A stretch of DNA of 64,000 nucleotides, taken from the NCBI RefSeq assembly GCF_004346865.1, contig NZ_SMGR01000001.1, positions 806,001-870,000 on the forward strand, in the 5' to 3' direction. The position numbers were made by a program, and so were the translations under genes. This document shows, one piece after another, positions 8,724-17,347 of this stretch. Every line of letters starts with the position of its first letter. Position 1 is the first letter of the stretch. The notes beneath the pieces are model-generated. The model was not told the origin of the DNA, did not search any database, and saw only the letters and a list, made by a program, of their open reading frames with translations. Source of the stretch: Shimia isoporae (lineage in GTDB: Bacteria; Pseudomonadota; Alphaproteobacteria; Rhodobacterales; Rhodobacteraceae).

Positions 8724-9859
8724 CCGCAGAGGGCTGGCTGAACGCGTATCTGGATCTGAACCTGCTCATCGCGCTGGGCGCTGTGCTGTGGTTCGGATTG
8801 CGATGGGTTTTGCGTCGGACATCCCTTGGCATGGCTTTCCTGCCGCAACTGCGCCTGATGAACGGGCTGACGTTGTTGTTGGCGCTCGCGCCGCTTTTGG
8901 CGCTCGTTTTCACAACTTGGATCATGGCACATCCGCCGAACCTCGCGGATTTGCTTGTTGCCCAATACCTGCAAGGCAACATGAACATCTCGGCCACATC
9001 ACTGGAAACCACTCTGGGGCTGCGTGAGGACTTTGTGCGTGAGATGCTGGCGCAGCAAACGCTGTGGAGCAAAGTTCTGGCCGCCGTCGCTGCTGCTGGG
9101 GCAGGGTGGTGCATCGCGCATATCTGTCTGTCGCTCTGGCATCTCCGTGTTGCGCTGCGCGGTGCCTTTGTCTGGCGTCAGATTGGGCGTGTCCAAATTC
9201 GTGTAAGCTCGACCGCGCGCGTTGCCTTTTCCACCCGTGGCCTTTTCACCCGCTATGTGATCCTACCACAATCCGTGCTGGAGCGTCCGCAGGATCTGCG
9301 CCTGACCATGTCACACGAACTGCAGCACTTTCGGCAGAAAGACATAGAGTGCGAAATCGTTCTGGAATTGCTGCGTCCATTTCTGTTTTGGAACCCGGCG
9401 TTCGTGATGTGGCGACGTGAAGTGCGAAACTTGCGTGAATACGCTTGCGACCAATCCCTCTCGGCCCGTCCCGGATTTGATGTGCGCGCCTATTGCGAAT
9501 GCCTGATCCGCGCGGTGGCCGAGGCCGGCAAGAAACGCACGTTCTTCAAGCGCATCTCTCCATCGGTCGCATTGGTTGACGGGGACGAACTTCAAGGCGG
9601 AGCCGCGTTGCGCAACCGTTTGATCGTGGTCACTTCACAGCAACCAACCAAACCCACCTTCGGCACTTGGGCGCTTATTTCCGCAGCATTGGTGATGATG
9701 GTGCTAAGCACTACGGTCATGCTGCAACGCTCCGGAGACTGGAGCCACGACCGGATAATGTTGTCGACCATCGTAAATCTGGAGCGTATGGCCAGCCGTC
9801 CGGCCAGCACCATCACTTTTGGCGTGGCACCTGAACTGCAACAAGCGGCGCTGCAATAA
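8720..9859 (+). CDS. M56-family membrane metallopeptidase, BlaR1-like, without penicillin-sensor domain
   Basis: 379 residues. About four membrane helices (near residues 12-34, 50-72, 114-136 and 311-332) surround a cytoplasmic zinc-protease domain with His199-Glu-Leu-Gln-His203 and the third ligand Glu240 in NLREYACDQ. In BlaR1/MecR1 this domain is activated by an external ligand and inactivates BlaI/MecI. BlaR1 normally ends in a roughly 250-residue beta-lactam-binding domain; here only about 45 residues follow the last helix, so whatever is sensed is not captured by such a domain. The gene overlaps the repressor stop by ATGA with GGGGGGAA before it. It ends 2 bases from the convergent amidohydrolase gene. 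Confidence 0.87.
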   Translation: MTAEGWLNAYLDLNLLIALGAVLWFGLRWVLRRTSLGMAFLPQLRLMNGLTLLLALAPLLALVFTTWIMAHPPNLADLLVAQYLQGNMNISATSLETTLGLREDFVREMLAQQTLWSKVLAAVAAAGAGWCIAHICLSLWHLRVALRGAFVWRQIGRVQIRVSSTARVAFSTRGLFTRYVILPQSVLERPQDLRLTMSHELQHFRQKDIECEIVLELLRPFLFWNPAFVMWRREVRNLREYACDQSLSARPGFDVRAYCECLIRAVAEAGKKRTFFKRISPSVALVDGDELQGGAALRNRLIVVTSQQPTKPTFGTWALISAALVMMVLSTTVMLQRSGDWSHDRIMLSTIVNLERMASRPASTITFGVAPELQQAALQ

Positions 9860-9861
9860 CC

Positions 9862-10731
9862 TTATAACCCGTAAAACGACCGTGCCGTGTCGCCAAAAAC
9901 CTGCGGATGAACCGCCTCGGGAACAAGGGTGCGGTGGGCGTTCACGAGGGTTGCGTAGTCCGAATACAGGCTGTCCACCGGAAAGTTTGAGCCAAACATA
10001 CAGCGCTCCGGATCGAATTGCTCCAGGCAAGTTTCCACGATTGGACGAAAGTCTTCCGTTGTCCAGTTATGCTCAAACATGCCAAGTCCTGACAGTTTGC
10101 ACGTGATGTTTTCCAGTTCCGACAAGAGCTTCAGCCTTTCGGCCCAATCCGCAAGACCTGACGGGCTTCGGTCGTGCGGACTTCCGGCATGGCAAAGGGC
10201 GACCTTTGTTTGAGGCGCACGGGACAAAACCCTCGCGGTCTTCTCCATCAGTTCCGGGATGAGTTGCAAATCAAACGACAGCCCGCGATCACCGGCGATT
10301 TGCAGCCCGCGTAAAAACCTTGGATCGTCCAGCAGGTCGTTGGTCCCTGTTACAGCATCCTCGCCCGGTGCGCGCCCTACGATCTGGCGCACGCCTCGCA
10401 CGGTGGTCAAAGACTGAAATAAATCCAGGTTTTGCTCCAGATCCGTGCGTGTCAAATCGCAAAAAACAACCTGAGCCAAGGGCCAATCGGGAGCGTCATC
10501 CGCCAAGGCCTGCACCCATTTTGCTTCTTGCCAGCCATCTTCCGCGCCCACCTGAATGTGAACTGATCCGGCAAATCCAAGTTCTTCGGCGCCTTGGCGG
10601 AACTCGTCCATCAGATAGTCGCGTTGGATCGGAGCGGGGTCGCCAAAAAATCTCGGTTCGCCCTGCGCCATCAGCCAGGGGTAATGAACCGCTGACAAAT
10701 CCCAGAGATGGTGATGCGCATCAATCAGCAT
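9862..10731 (-). CDS. Amidohydrolase family protein (COG3618, lactonase-like TIM barrel)
   Basis: 289 residues. The N-terminal metal motif DAHHHLWD (residues 4-11) and the C-terminal MFGSNFPVDS, with its barrel-end Asp, are diagnostic of the Amidohydro_2/COG3618 group, which includes L-fuconolactonase and related sugar-lactone or dicarboxylate-lactone hydrolases. A central metal or substrate His lies in KVALCHAGSPHD. The gene starts 7 bases inside the end of the tandem SnoaL gene and is co-transcribed with it away from the LacI-type operators. A lactone-hydrolysing step after sugar or cyclitol oxidation would fit the neighbouring dehydrogenases, but the substrate is not evident from sequence. 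Confidence 0.8.
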   Translation of the reverse strand: MLIDAHHHLWDLSAVHYPWLMAQGEPRFFGDPAPIQRDYLMDEFRQGAEELGFAGSVHIQVGAEDGWQEAKWVQALADDAPDWPLAQVVFCDLTRTDLEQNLDLFQSLTTVRGVRQIVGRAPGEDAVTGTNDLLDDPRFLRGLQIAGDRGLSFDLQLIPELMEKTARVLSRAPQTKVALCHAGSPHDRSPSGLADWAERLKLLSELENITCKLSGLGMFEHNWTTEDFRPIVETCLEQFDPERCMFGSNFPVDSLYSDYATLVNAHRTLVPEAVHPQVFGDTARSFYGL

Positions 10732-11762
10732 GTGGCCTCTCCGGCGGCGATATCGGTGGTGCGCGCAAGAATGTCCACTCCCTGCATCTTCCAGAAGTGC
10801 AGAAGATCAATGAAGATCCAATTCTCCGACAGCTTGTCTCCATCCCGACGGTAAATGTCGATCACACGAAACTCGCCGGCTTTGCCTGTTGCGGGCATAC
10901 CCATGAAACCGCCTGTTGGAACCGCTGTGAAATTCGGCCACCCGAAGAAGCCGCCATAGTGGCCTTCTGCCATACGGCACACATGTTTCGTTTTCGAGCG
11001 TTCTCCGAATGCCGCGCGGAATGGGCCGGAATGTTGTTTGGCGTAGCGCTCGATCGTGTAGGTCGCGCCGATACCGGTCGGACCCCACCAGATCATGTCG
11101 TCATGCCACGTTCGCGCCAGTTCCTCCTCCAGAGGCATCCCGCTGTTCCATTGTCCAAGATCGGTGATCATCGCTTCGATCGCAGCAAGCGTTTTGGCAC
11201 CTGCGTCTAAGGGCTGCGCCTCAAACAACAACCCGTCATGGGTGCGCGGCCCCGGTTGCACCAATTCCGCTGCCGTCTGTGTCGGAAACGGGCGCAGACC
11301 TGCCTGCATCATCAGATGTGGTACGTCAAAATACATCGCGGTTTCGACGATCTTGCCATCTCTTACTTTGTGGAAGGCGGCATAGCGCAGAAACACAATC
11401 TTCCCTGTTGGCAGAATGCCGAGCCATGGCGCATCAAACAGTCCCATCAGGTGTCCCATTGAACAGACCCACGGATCGCCATCGGGATCATGGCGGTTCT
11501 TTGCACCGAAAAAGATGTCCATGCGCCGCTGCAGACGTGTGAGGCTGCGACGCAAGGGCTGCCAGAACTTCTCTGCAACGGCTTGTGGGCCAACGATCTC
11601 ATCAAATGGTGAAAAGCCGCGCCACAAAAGGTTATCAGCGCAGAATTCTGCCATCACATCCGGTAGCGTCTGGGTCCTGCGGGTTTCCAAAGCATCATAG
11701 AATCGGCGCACCACGTCTTTGGCGTCCTGTACGTCGTTTTCCGTGTTGTCGCTGATATTCAT
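10725..11762 (-). CDS. Tandem SnoaL/NTF2-like protein 1
   Basis: 345 residues made of two NTF2/SnoaL-type cone domains (about 15-165 and 185-335). Each half carries the family turn: GILPTGKIVFLRYAAFHKVR in the first, GMPATGKAGEFRVIDIYRRD in the second. The end reads WIFIDLLHFWKMQGVDIL, a motif shared with three other proteins of the island. SnoaL-fold enzymes include aldol cyclases, delta-isomerases, dehydratases and epoxide hydrolases acting in a hydrophobic pocket. It is the first gene of the divergent minus-strand unit, starting about 50 bases from the first LacI-type operator. The exact reaction is unknown. Confidence 0.8.
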   Translation of the reverse strand: MNISDNTENDVQDAKDVVRRFYDALETRRTQTLPDVMAEFCADNLLWRGFSPFDEIVGPQAVAEKFWQPLRRSLTRLQRRMDIFFGAKNRHDPDGDPWVCSMGHLMGLFDAPWLGILPTGKIVFLRYAAFHKVRDGKIVETAMYFDVPHLMMQAGLRPFPTQTAAELVQPGPRTHDGLLFEAQPLDAGAKTLAAIEAMITDLGQWNSGMPLEEELARTWHDDMIWWGPTGIGATYTIERYAKQHSGPFRAAFGERSKTKHVCRMAEGHYGGFFGWPNFTAVPTGGFMGMPATGKAGEFRVIDIYRRDGDKLSENWIFIDLLHFWKMQGVDILARTTDIAAGEATC

Positions 11763-11808
11763 GGCTTTTCCGTTGTTTTATCTGCATGGATTCGGCTCTC
11801 TGACCGAG

Positions 11809-11828
11809 TTTTGCGTACGTATGCAAAA
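11809..11828 (+). promoter_or_regulatory. LacI-type operator 1 in the divergent promoter region
   Basis: TTTTGCGTACGTATGCAAAA is a 20-bp inverted repeat with one mismatched pair and the central CG typical of LacI-family sites. A near-identical second copy lies 56 bases downstream. The likely ligand is the LacI-family regulator at 22700-23743. Confidence 0.75.
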
Positions 11829-11864
11829 AAGTCTTGCCAAAATTGCCCTCACGTCATTACGTTA

Positions 11865-11884
11865 TTTTGCAAACGTATGCAAAA
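11865..11884 (+). promoter_or_regulatory. LacI-type operator 2 in the divergent promoter region
   Basis: TTTTGCAAACGTATGCAAAA has one mismatched pair and the same outer arms as operator 1. The two sites lie in the 174-bp interval between divergent transcription units, so one regulator could govern both directions and might loop between them. Confidence 0.75.
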
Positions 11885-11936
11885 CGATTCCCGATTCCTC
11901 GAGAGTCGGCTCAGCCAGAAGCGGCAGGGGGACCAA

Positions 11937-12989
11937 ATGGCAGAAATTCAGCTTCGCAATGTTGGCAAGCGATGGGGCAACTTTGTCGGGGTCGACAATT
12001 TCGACCTGACCATCGCGGACAAGGAGTTTCTGGTCCTGCTTGGCCCATCAGGCTGCGGTAAGACCACCACCATGCGGATGATCGCCGGACTGGAGGACGC
12101 CACTGAAGGCGACATCCTGATCGACGGCAAAAAGGTCAATGATCTGGAGCCTAAAGACCGCGACGTGGCCATGGTGTTCCAGTCCTACGCGCTCTACCCG
12201 AACATGAACGTCTACGAAAACATCCGCTTTCCGCTCAAGGTGCGTGGGATTGATCCGGCGACCCATGACGAGAAAGTCCGCCGCGCGTCGGCGATGGTGG
12301 AGCTTGACGATTTCCTGCACCGCAAGCCTGCGGAATTGTCAGGTGGTCAGCGCCAACGTGTTGCTCTGGCCCGTGCGATCGTGCGAGAGCCGAACGTGTT
12401 TTTGATGGACGAGCCGCTTTCCAACCTTGACGCAAAGCTGCGGGTTTCCACACGCGCCCAGATCAAGAACCTCAGCCATGAACTGGCTGTGACCACAATC
12501 TACGTGACCCACGACCAGATCGAGGCGATGACGCTGGCTGACCGCGTTGTGGTGATGAAACAGGGCGTGGTGCAACAGGTCGGCAGCCCGACCGACATCT
12601 ATGACCGGCCGGCCAACACTTTTGTTGCGAGCTTCATCGGTAACCCCGCGATGAACTTAATGAACGGCACTATGGAAGGTGGCACCTTCCGCGCCGAACA
12701 CGTTGAAATCGCGGGATTGTCTGCACCTGATGGCCCCGTGACCCTCGGGTTCCGCGCCGAAGACGCGGGTTTGGGGGACGCTGGTCACCATGAAATCACC
12801 GCTCCGATCTACACGCTCGAACTGTTGGGCGAGGCCACAATGGTAACCGTCCGCATCGGTGGCGAATTGGTCGCCGTGCGTGCACCCAAGGATTTCCGGT
12901 CAGAGATTGGCGACACGGTATCACTCTCCGTGCCAGCCGAAATCTGCCACCTGTTCGACGCCCAGACCGGCGCTCGGATCGAGGCCTGA
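11937..12989 (+). CDS. Sugar-type ABC transporter ATP-binding protein (UgpC/MalK family)
   Basis: 350 residues starting at MAEIQLRNVG, with CAGGGGGACC just upstream; an upstream in-frame ATG at 11811 lies inside operator 1 and is unlikely. Walker A GPSGCGKTT, signature LSGGQRQR, Walker B VFLMDEPLSNLD and His in YVTHDQIEAM are all intact, and the C-terminal 110 residues form the TOBE-type regulatory domain. It is the first gene of the long plus-strand catabolic operon and is followed by its binding protein and two permeases. One ATPase gene suggests a homodimer, unlike the glycerol-type system upstream. The substrate is unknown; the class imports sugars, polyols and related compounds. Confidence 0.9.
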   Translation: MAEIQLRNVGKRWGNFVGVDNFDLTIADKEFLVLLGPSGCGKTTTMRMIAGLEDATEGDILIDGKKVNDLEPKDRDVAMVFQSYALYPNMNVYENIRFPLKVRGIDPATHDEKVRRASAMVELDDFLHRKPAELSGGQRQRVALARAIVREPNVFLMDEPLSNLDAKLRVSTRAQIKNLSHELAVTTIYVTHDQIEAMTLADRVVVMKQGVVQQVGSPTDIYDRPANTFVASFIGNPAMNLMNGTMEGGTFRAEHVEIAGLSAPDGPVTLGFRAEDAGLGDAGHHEITAPIYTLELLGEATMVTVRIGGELVAVRAPKDFRSEIGDTVSLSVPAEICHLFDAQTGARIEA

Positions 12990-13000
12990 CAGCCTCCGCA

Positions 13001-13024
13001 TTTCCGGCGGTCTCCTGCCGGAAA
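13001..13024 (+). other. Intercistronic hairpin between ATPase and binding-protein genes
   Basis: TTTCCGGC (13001-13008) and GCCGGAAA (13017-13024) form a perfect 8-bp stem with an 8-base loop. There is no U-run, so it is probably an mRNA processing or stability element defining the 5' end of the binding-protein segment. Confidence 0.55.
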
Positions 13025-13087
13025 CACCATTGGGTGCGCGGTTGCAAGGCGCATCCAAATACAAAGAAACATAACAGGGAGAAGAAA

Positions 13088-14332
13088 ATGTTTCTGAAGA
13101 AAGTAGCCATCGCAGGGGCCGTATCGGGCCTCATGGGCACGGCAGCCTTTGCCGCCGATTGTGGCCCTTCCGGCAATTCCGTCCGCATTCTCGGCTCCGA
13201 CTTCCCGGCCATTCAGGCCGTGTCGGGTGCTGCCGAGGCAAACTGCGCGAGCGGTGCAAGTGAATTCACCATCAACCTTCGCGACAATACACGCGATATG
13301 ATGAATCAGGCTCTGACGCCGAACCCGGCTGAATATACGTCCGTTATCGTTGCCAACTCCACTCTGACCCAGTTGATGAACGACGATCTGGTGCGTCCGC
13401 TTGACGATCTCGTTGTCAAGTATGGCGCGAATATCAAACCGTCCCAGCTGATCAAGATCGACGGCAAGGTGATGGCGGTGGCCTTCATGGCCAACTCTCA
13501 GCACCTGTATACCCGCACTGATATTCTGGAGCAGGCAGGTGTGGACGGCATCCCGACCAGCGTCGAGGAAATGGTTGCCGCAGCAGAGAAAATTCGCGCG
13601 GCAGGCATCATGGAATACCCGATTGTGATGAACATGAAAGTCGGCTGGAACGTCGGCGAACTGTTCAACCTGTTCTACTTCGCCAACGGCGGTGAACTGT
13701 TCAAGCCCGGCACAGCCGAGCCGAACGTGAACTCTCCAGAGGGCATGGCAGCACTTGAGTCTGTGAAAGCGCTGCTGGAATACACGCATCCGGACCATCT
13801 GAGCCACGCATCCAACGAGACGCAAGGTCTGTGGGAAGCTGGCAAAGCTGCAATGGCCATCATGTGGGGGTCCCGCGGTGGCGCGGTTCTGGATGACGAA
13901 GGCTCGACCGCCGAAGTCACTTCCAACACCGTTCTGTCCGCCGCACCGACAGCAGGTGGGGGCTCTACCCCAGCCGCTACACTGTGGTGGGACGGTTTCA
14001 CCATTGCCAAGAACGTGCCTGATGCCGACGCAGAGGCGACCTTTGCGGCGCTGGCAAGCGCGATCAACTCTGACCTGATGGCGGAGCACAACGACAAGGC
14101 CATCTGGCTGATCGACGGCTTCAAGCCTGGCCCTGCAGCAGCAGGTGTTGCGGCAACAGCCGCGGGCGGCGCGAAACCTTACCCGATGATCCCCTACGTC
14201 AACCTGATGCATAACGCGTTGGGCGCGGAACTGGTGGATTACTACAAGGGCGACGAGAGCGCAGAAGATGCGCTGGCAGACGTAGAAGCGGCCTATCGCA
14301 CCGCCGCCAAGGAAGCAGGCTTCCTGCAATAA
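13088..14332 (+). CDS. Extracellular solute-binding protein, family 1
   Basis: 414 residues starting at MFLKKVAIAGAVSG, with GGGAGAAG before it; a start at 13034 would bury the signal peptide. Residues 1-21, ending AAFA, are a signal peptide. The mature protein has the two-lobed family-1 fold, with landmarks such as GKVMAVAFMANSQHLYTRTD and NGGELFKPGTAEPNVNSPEG. It delivers an unidentified carbohydrate-like solute to the permeases at 14402-16328. Two hairpins flank the gene, consistent with higher expression than its neighbours. Being in one transcript with oxidoreductases and SnoaL proteins, it is likely to bind the starting compound of that pathway. Confidence 0.9.
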   Translation: MFLKKVAIAGAVSGLMGTAAFAADCGPSGNSVRILGSDFPAIQAVSGAAEANCASGASEFTINLRDNTRDMMNQALTPNPAEYTSVIVANSTLTQLMNDDLVRPLDDLVVKYGANIKPSQLIKIDGKVMAVAFMANSQHLYTRTDILEQAGVDGIPTSVEEMVAAAEKIRAAGIMEYPIVMNMKVGWNVGELFNLFYFANGGELFKPGTAEPNVNSPEGMAALESVKALLEYTHPDHLSHASNETQGLWEAGKAAMAIMWGSRGGAVLDDEGSTAEVTSNTVLSAAPTAGGGSTPAATLWWDGFTIAKNVPDADAEATFAALASAINSDLMAEHNDKAIWLIDGFKPGPAAAGVAATAAGGAKPYPMIPYVNLMHNALGAELVDYYKGDESAEDALADVEAAYRTAAKEAGFLQ

Positions 14333-14347
14333 TCACTCCCCTGAGTT

Positions 14348-14363
14348 GGGCCCTTCGGGGCCC
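14348..14363 (+). other. GC-rich hairpin with TTCG tetraloop after the binding-protein gene
   Basis: GGGCCC-TTCG-GGGCCC lies 16 bases after the binding-protein stop. A UUCG-capped GC stem is very stable. With the hairpin before the gene it would bracket and protect the binding-protein mRNA. The short run CTTCTCC after it is not a U-tract, so termination would be partial at most. Confidence 0.65.
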
Positions 14364-14401
14364 TTCTCCCCCACGTAAATCCTTCGACCGGGACGTTTGT
14401 C

Positions 14402-15433
14402 ATGAAGCATCGCACCTTCTTTTGGTTCATCCTGCCGACACTCTCGGCGATGATACTCTTCATCGCCTTGCCCATTGTCTCGGTCTTCATTCAGTCACTG
14501 TTTGTGGAGCACGAACAGGTTCTGATCGTGACCGAAAGCTGCGGCCCCTTCGGGTGTACGCCAACCACGACGATTGACGCCGAAGCCACTGCACAGCTTC
14601 GAGAAGAAAAGCCACTCGGTCGGTTCAACGGACTCGGCACCTATTTTGACCGGTCTCACCTCGCGATTGCCGAAATCGGCGAAATCTGGAGGTCTACCAG
14701 CGGCATTGGACATTTCCTTGCGGAAATCATGGATCTGAAGTTCTACGCCGCCCTGGTCTTTACTTTGACCTACACTTTCGTCGTCACACCTTTGGTTCTG
14801 GTGTTTGGCATGGCCATTGCAGTTGGCGTAAACAATCTGCCCAGAGCCGTCCGTGGCCTTGCGATTTTCATTTCGCTCTTGCCATTTCTTGTCCCGACCA
14901 TCGTCGGGTCGATGATCCTGTCATGGATGGTTGACGGTGACGGGGTGATTGGCGCGACGCTGCAGAGCATCTTTAATGATCCGTCCCTCAGCATCAAAGC
15001 CTCGACCCCGCTCATGTGGATCATGCTGATGGTCTACGGTGTCTGGCATACTTTGCCGTTCTCGTTCATCACCTTCTACGCAGGCTTACAAACCGTCCCT
15101 CAAGACACGCTGGAAGCTGCCCGCGTAGACGGGGCCAGCAAATGGCAAACCATGATCAGCGTCGTGGTTCCCCACCTGATGCCGCTGGTGTCCTTCGTGA
15201 CCTTGATGCTCCTTATGGACAACTTCCGCGTCCTTGAACCGCTCGTCAGCTTTCAGGCCGAGGCGCACGCCCAGTCCCTCAGCACCTTCATTGTCAGCGA
15301 TCTGATCGAAGCCGGTAACCCGCTCTACGCCTCTGCAGGGGCCACCTCGATCCTGACGATCATCGGTGTCGCGATCCTTCTCACTCCGGTGCTGATCCGC
15401 ACCTGGCGCGATTTTAACGCCAAAGCCCACTAA
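14402..15433 (+). CDS. ABC transporter permease, MalF type
   Basis: 343 residues, about six hydrophobic helices. After the first helix (residues 9-30) there is a roughly 80-residue periplasmic insertion containing two cysteines in TESCGPFGCTP, reminiscent of the larger MalF P2 loop and perhaps disulfide-linked. The EAA loop reads EAARVDGASKWQTMISVVVP (about residues 239-258), which is canonical. The final helix ends near residue 335. It pairs with the permease at 15447. Ribosome site spacing is loose (GGGA about 9 bases upstream). Confidence 0.9.
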   Translation: MKHRTFFWFILPTLSAMILFIALPIVSVFIQSLFVEHEQVLIVTESCGPFGCTPTTTIDAEATAQLREEKPLGRFNGLGTYFDRSHLAIAEIGEIWRSTSGIGHFLAEIMDLKFYAALVFTLTYTFVVTPLVLVFGMAIAVGVNNLPRAVRGLAIFISLLPFLVPTIVGSMILSWMVDGDGVIGATLQSIFNDPSLSIKASTPLMWIMLMVYGVWHTLPFSFITFYAGLQTVPQDTLEAARVDGASKWQTMISVVVPHLMPLVSFVTLMLLMDNFRVLEPLVSFQAEAHAQSLSTFIVSDLIEAGNPLYASAGATSILTIIGVAILLTPVLIRTWRDFNAKAH

Positions 15434-15446
15434 GGAGACGACAGTC

Positions 15447-16328
15447 ATGGCAACCAAGGCAGAATCCCGTCTCTCAACGCTCAAGGTCGTTTCCTACGCG
15501 CTGGTGATCGTTTGGCTCATTATCGCGGCGTTCCCGTTCCTTTGGACGGTCTGGGGCAGCTTCAAAGTTCAGGGCGATTTCTTTTCCAAGGCGGACTGGA
15601 CCAATGCGATTTATGGCGTCTTCACGACCCGTGAAACCGGAAGCGCCTTTACGCTTGACGGGTATCGCGGCGCTTGGATTCAGGAAGAGTTCTGGCGCAA
15701 CGTGCTCAACACCTCGGTGATTGTGTTCTTCACCGTTATTATCTCGCTGACCTTCGGCACGCTGGGTGGCTACGCGCTGGCCCGCTCCGGCTTCAAATAC
15801 GCCTTCTGGATCCTGATGGCCGCACTGATCTTCCGCGCCATGCCACACATCACGCTGGTCTCCGGTTACATGCTGCCATTCTTTGAATGGAACATCTGGG
15901 GCCTCAAAGGCACAGCCATCATCGTGCTCGTGGCGATCAACCAACCCTTCACCCTGTGGATGTTGCATAGCTTTTTCAAGAACATCCCCAAAGACATGGA
16001 CGAGAGCGCCATGGTTGACGGATGCACCCGCTTTCAGGCCTTCTGGCACGTGATTGTACCTGTTATGTGGCCTGGCGTGATCACGACCGGTCTCTTCAGC
16101 TTCCTGCTGGCATATAACGACTACATCGTGACCAACATGCTGCTCAGCAAGCCCAACGAAACCATGGTGCCTGCCGTTGCCAGTTTCCTTGGGTCGGTAC
16201 AGGTGCAGGGCAACATCATGTTTGCTGTCGCCGCCGCAGTGTCGGCCACGGTACCGCTCTTCATCATGATCCTGTTCTTCCAGCGTCAGATCGTCTCGGG
16301 CCTGACAGCAGGGGCCGTGAAAGGGTGA
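15447..16328 (+). CDS. ABC transporter permease, MalG type
   Basis: 293 residues with TAAGGAGACGACAGTC before the ATG, a strong ribosome site. About six helices; the helix-1 sequence LIIAAFPFLWTVWGSFKVQGDFF is typical of MalG-like permeases. The EAA loop is diverged: DESAMVDGCTRFQAFWHVIV (about residues 185-204). The stop overlaps the GTG start of the next SnoaL gene by 4 bases (GTGA), tying transport to catabolism by translational coupling. Confidence 0.9.
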   Translation: MATKAESRLSTLKVVSYALVIVWLIIAAFPFLWTVWGSFKVQGDFFSKADWTNAIYGVFTTRETGSAFTLDGYRGAWIQEEFWRNVLNTSVIVFFTVIISLTFGTLGGYALARSGFKYAFWILMAALIFRAMPHITLVSGYMLPFFEWNIWGLKGTAIIVLVAINQPFTLWMLHSFFKNIPKDMDESAMVDGCTRFQAFWHVIVPVMWPGVITTGLFSFLLAYNDYIVTNMLLSKPNETMVPAVASFLGSVQVQGNIMFAVAAAVSATVPLFIMILFFQRQIVSGLTAGAVKG

Positions 16329-17347
16329 ACTCAGCACACGACCATAACCGGTCTGCCATGACCCCTCTGCGCGCAGCCTTTCAAAGAGGCGACAGGGCGG
16401 AAATGCGCGCAGCTTTGCTGGCACTCTTTGCTCCCGACGCAAAAATCCGCATGGGTCACCCGTTTCAGGATGTAGCGGGTCCGCAGGATTTATGGGAGCG
16501 TGTCTATACACCTCTGATTGACGCGATCCCCGATCTTGAAAGACGGGATTTCATCGTGATGGCCGGTCCCAGATGGGGGCAAGACAAATCAGGTAATTGG
16601 GTTGGTCTCGGAGGTAACTTCGTTGGGACCCTCTCCGCCTCTTGGCTTGGCATACCTGCCACCGGACGCCCCGTATTCATGCGTTATCACGAATATCTGC
16701 GCATCGAAGACGGTAAGGTAGTCGAGATGGAAGCGCTGTGGGACATCCCGCAGGTCATGTATCAGGCCGGAATCTGGCCCATGGCACCGCAAAAGGGCGA
16801 AGAGTGGATGTGCCCCGGACCGATGGATGGCGCAGGCGTGATGACTGCGCCCCGAAACGCCACTCAATCGAACGCCTCAGTGCAACGTGTCTGGGACATG
16901 TTGCACGATCTGAAACAAGGAACTGCGGAAACGCCAGAGCGTGGCTTGGGCGGTTATTGGCATGACCACGCCAACTGGTACGGCCATACCGGTCTCGGCA
17001 CAGCGCGCGGCCATCACGGCATTGCTACCCGCATCTTCAAGCAGTTCCGCGAAGGGCTTTCAGACAACACACGGCACCTTCATGACGGTGTTTTCTTTGG
17101 TGATGGCGCACTCGTGGCATTCACCGGCTGGCCGTCCGGTACGGCCGTGCATTCCGGTGACGGCTTTCTGGGTCTTGCCCCTACCGGTAAACGCATCACC
17201 CGCCGTTCACTCGATTTCTGGCGGCTTGAAAGCGGTTTGGTGCGAGAATGCTGGGTGATGGTCGACATGCTCGATCTTTACCGCCAACTCGGCGTCGACG
17301 TTTTGGGTTGCCTTCAAGGTCCCTCGACCGTGGAGGCCGCCGCCTGA
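16325..17347 (+). CDS. Tandem SnoaL/NTF2-like protein 2
   Basis: 340 residues from a GTG start (GTGA overlap with the permease stop); an ATG at 16358 is an alternative. Two SnoaL-type domains: the first contains WLGIPATGRPVFMRYHEYLR followed by DGKVVEMEALWDIPQVMYQAG, the second GLAPTGKRITRRSLDFWRLE and MVDMLDLYRQLGVDVL. The same landmarks in the same order occur in the proteins at 10725 and 20884, so these are paralogues. Conserved Trp/His residues in GYWHDHANWYGHTGLG line the presumed pocket. The likely role is an isomerase, cyclase or hydratase in the pathway; the precise chemistry is unknown. Confidence 0.8.
   Translation: MNSAHDHNRSAMTPLRAAFQRGDRAEMRAALLALFAPDAKIRMGHPFQDVAGPQDLWERVYTPLIDAIPDLERRDFIVMAGPRWGQDKSGNWVGLGGNFVGTLSASWLGIPATGRPVFMRYHEYLRIEDGKVVEMEALWDIPQVMYQAGIWPMAPQKGEEWMCPGPMDGAGVMTAPRNATQSNASVQRVWDMLHDLKQGTAETPERGLGGYWHDHANWYGHTGLGTARGHHGIATRIFKQFREGLSDNTRHLHDGVFFGDGALVAFTGWPSGTAVHSGDGFLGLAPTGKRITRRSLDFWRLESGLVRECWVMVDMLDLYRQLGVDVLGCLQGPSTVEAAA

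Noticed and set aside
8298-9859. Beta-lactam resistance locus
   Set aside because: No beta-lactamase or PBP gene is present and the protease lacks the penicillin-binding sensor domain.
12809-14329. 506-codon antisense open frame opposite the second binding-protein gene
   Set aside because: Same reason: no motif or ribosome site, full overlap with a convincing gene.
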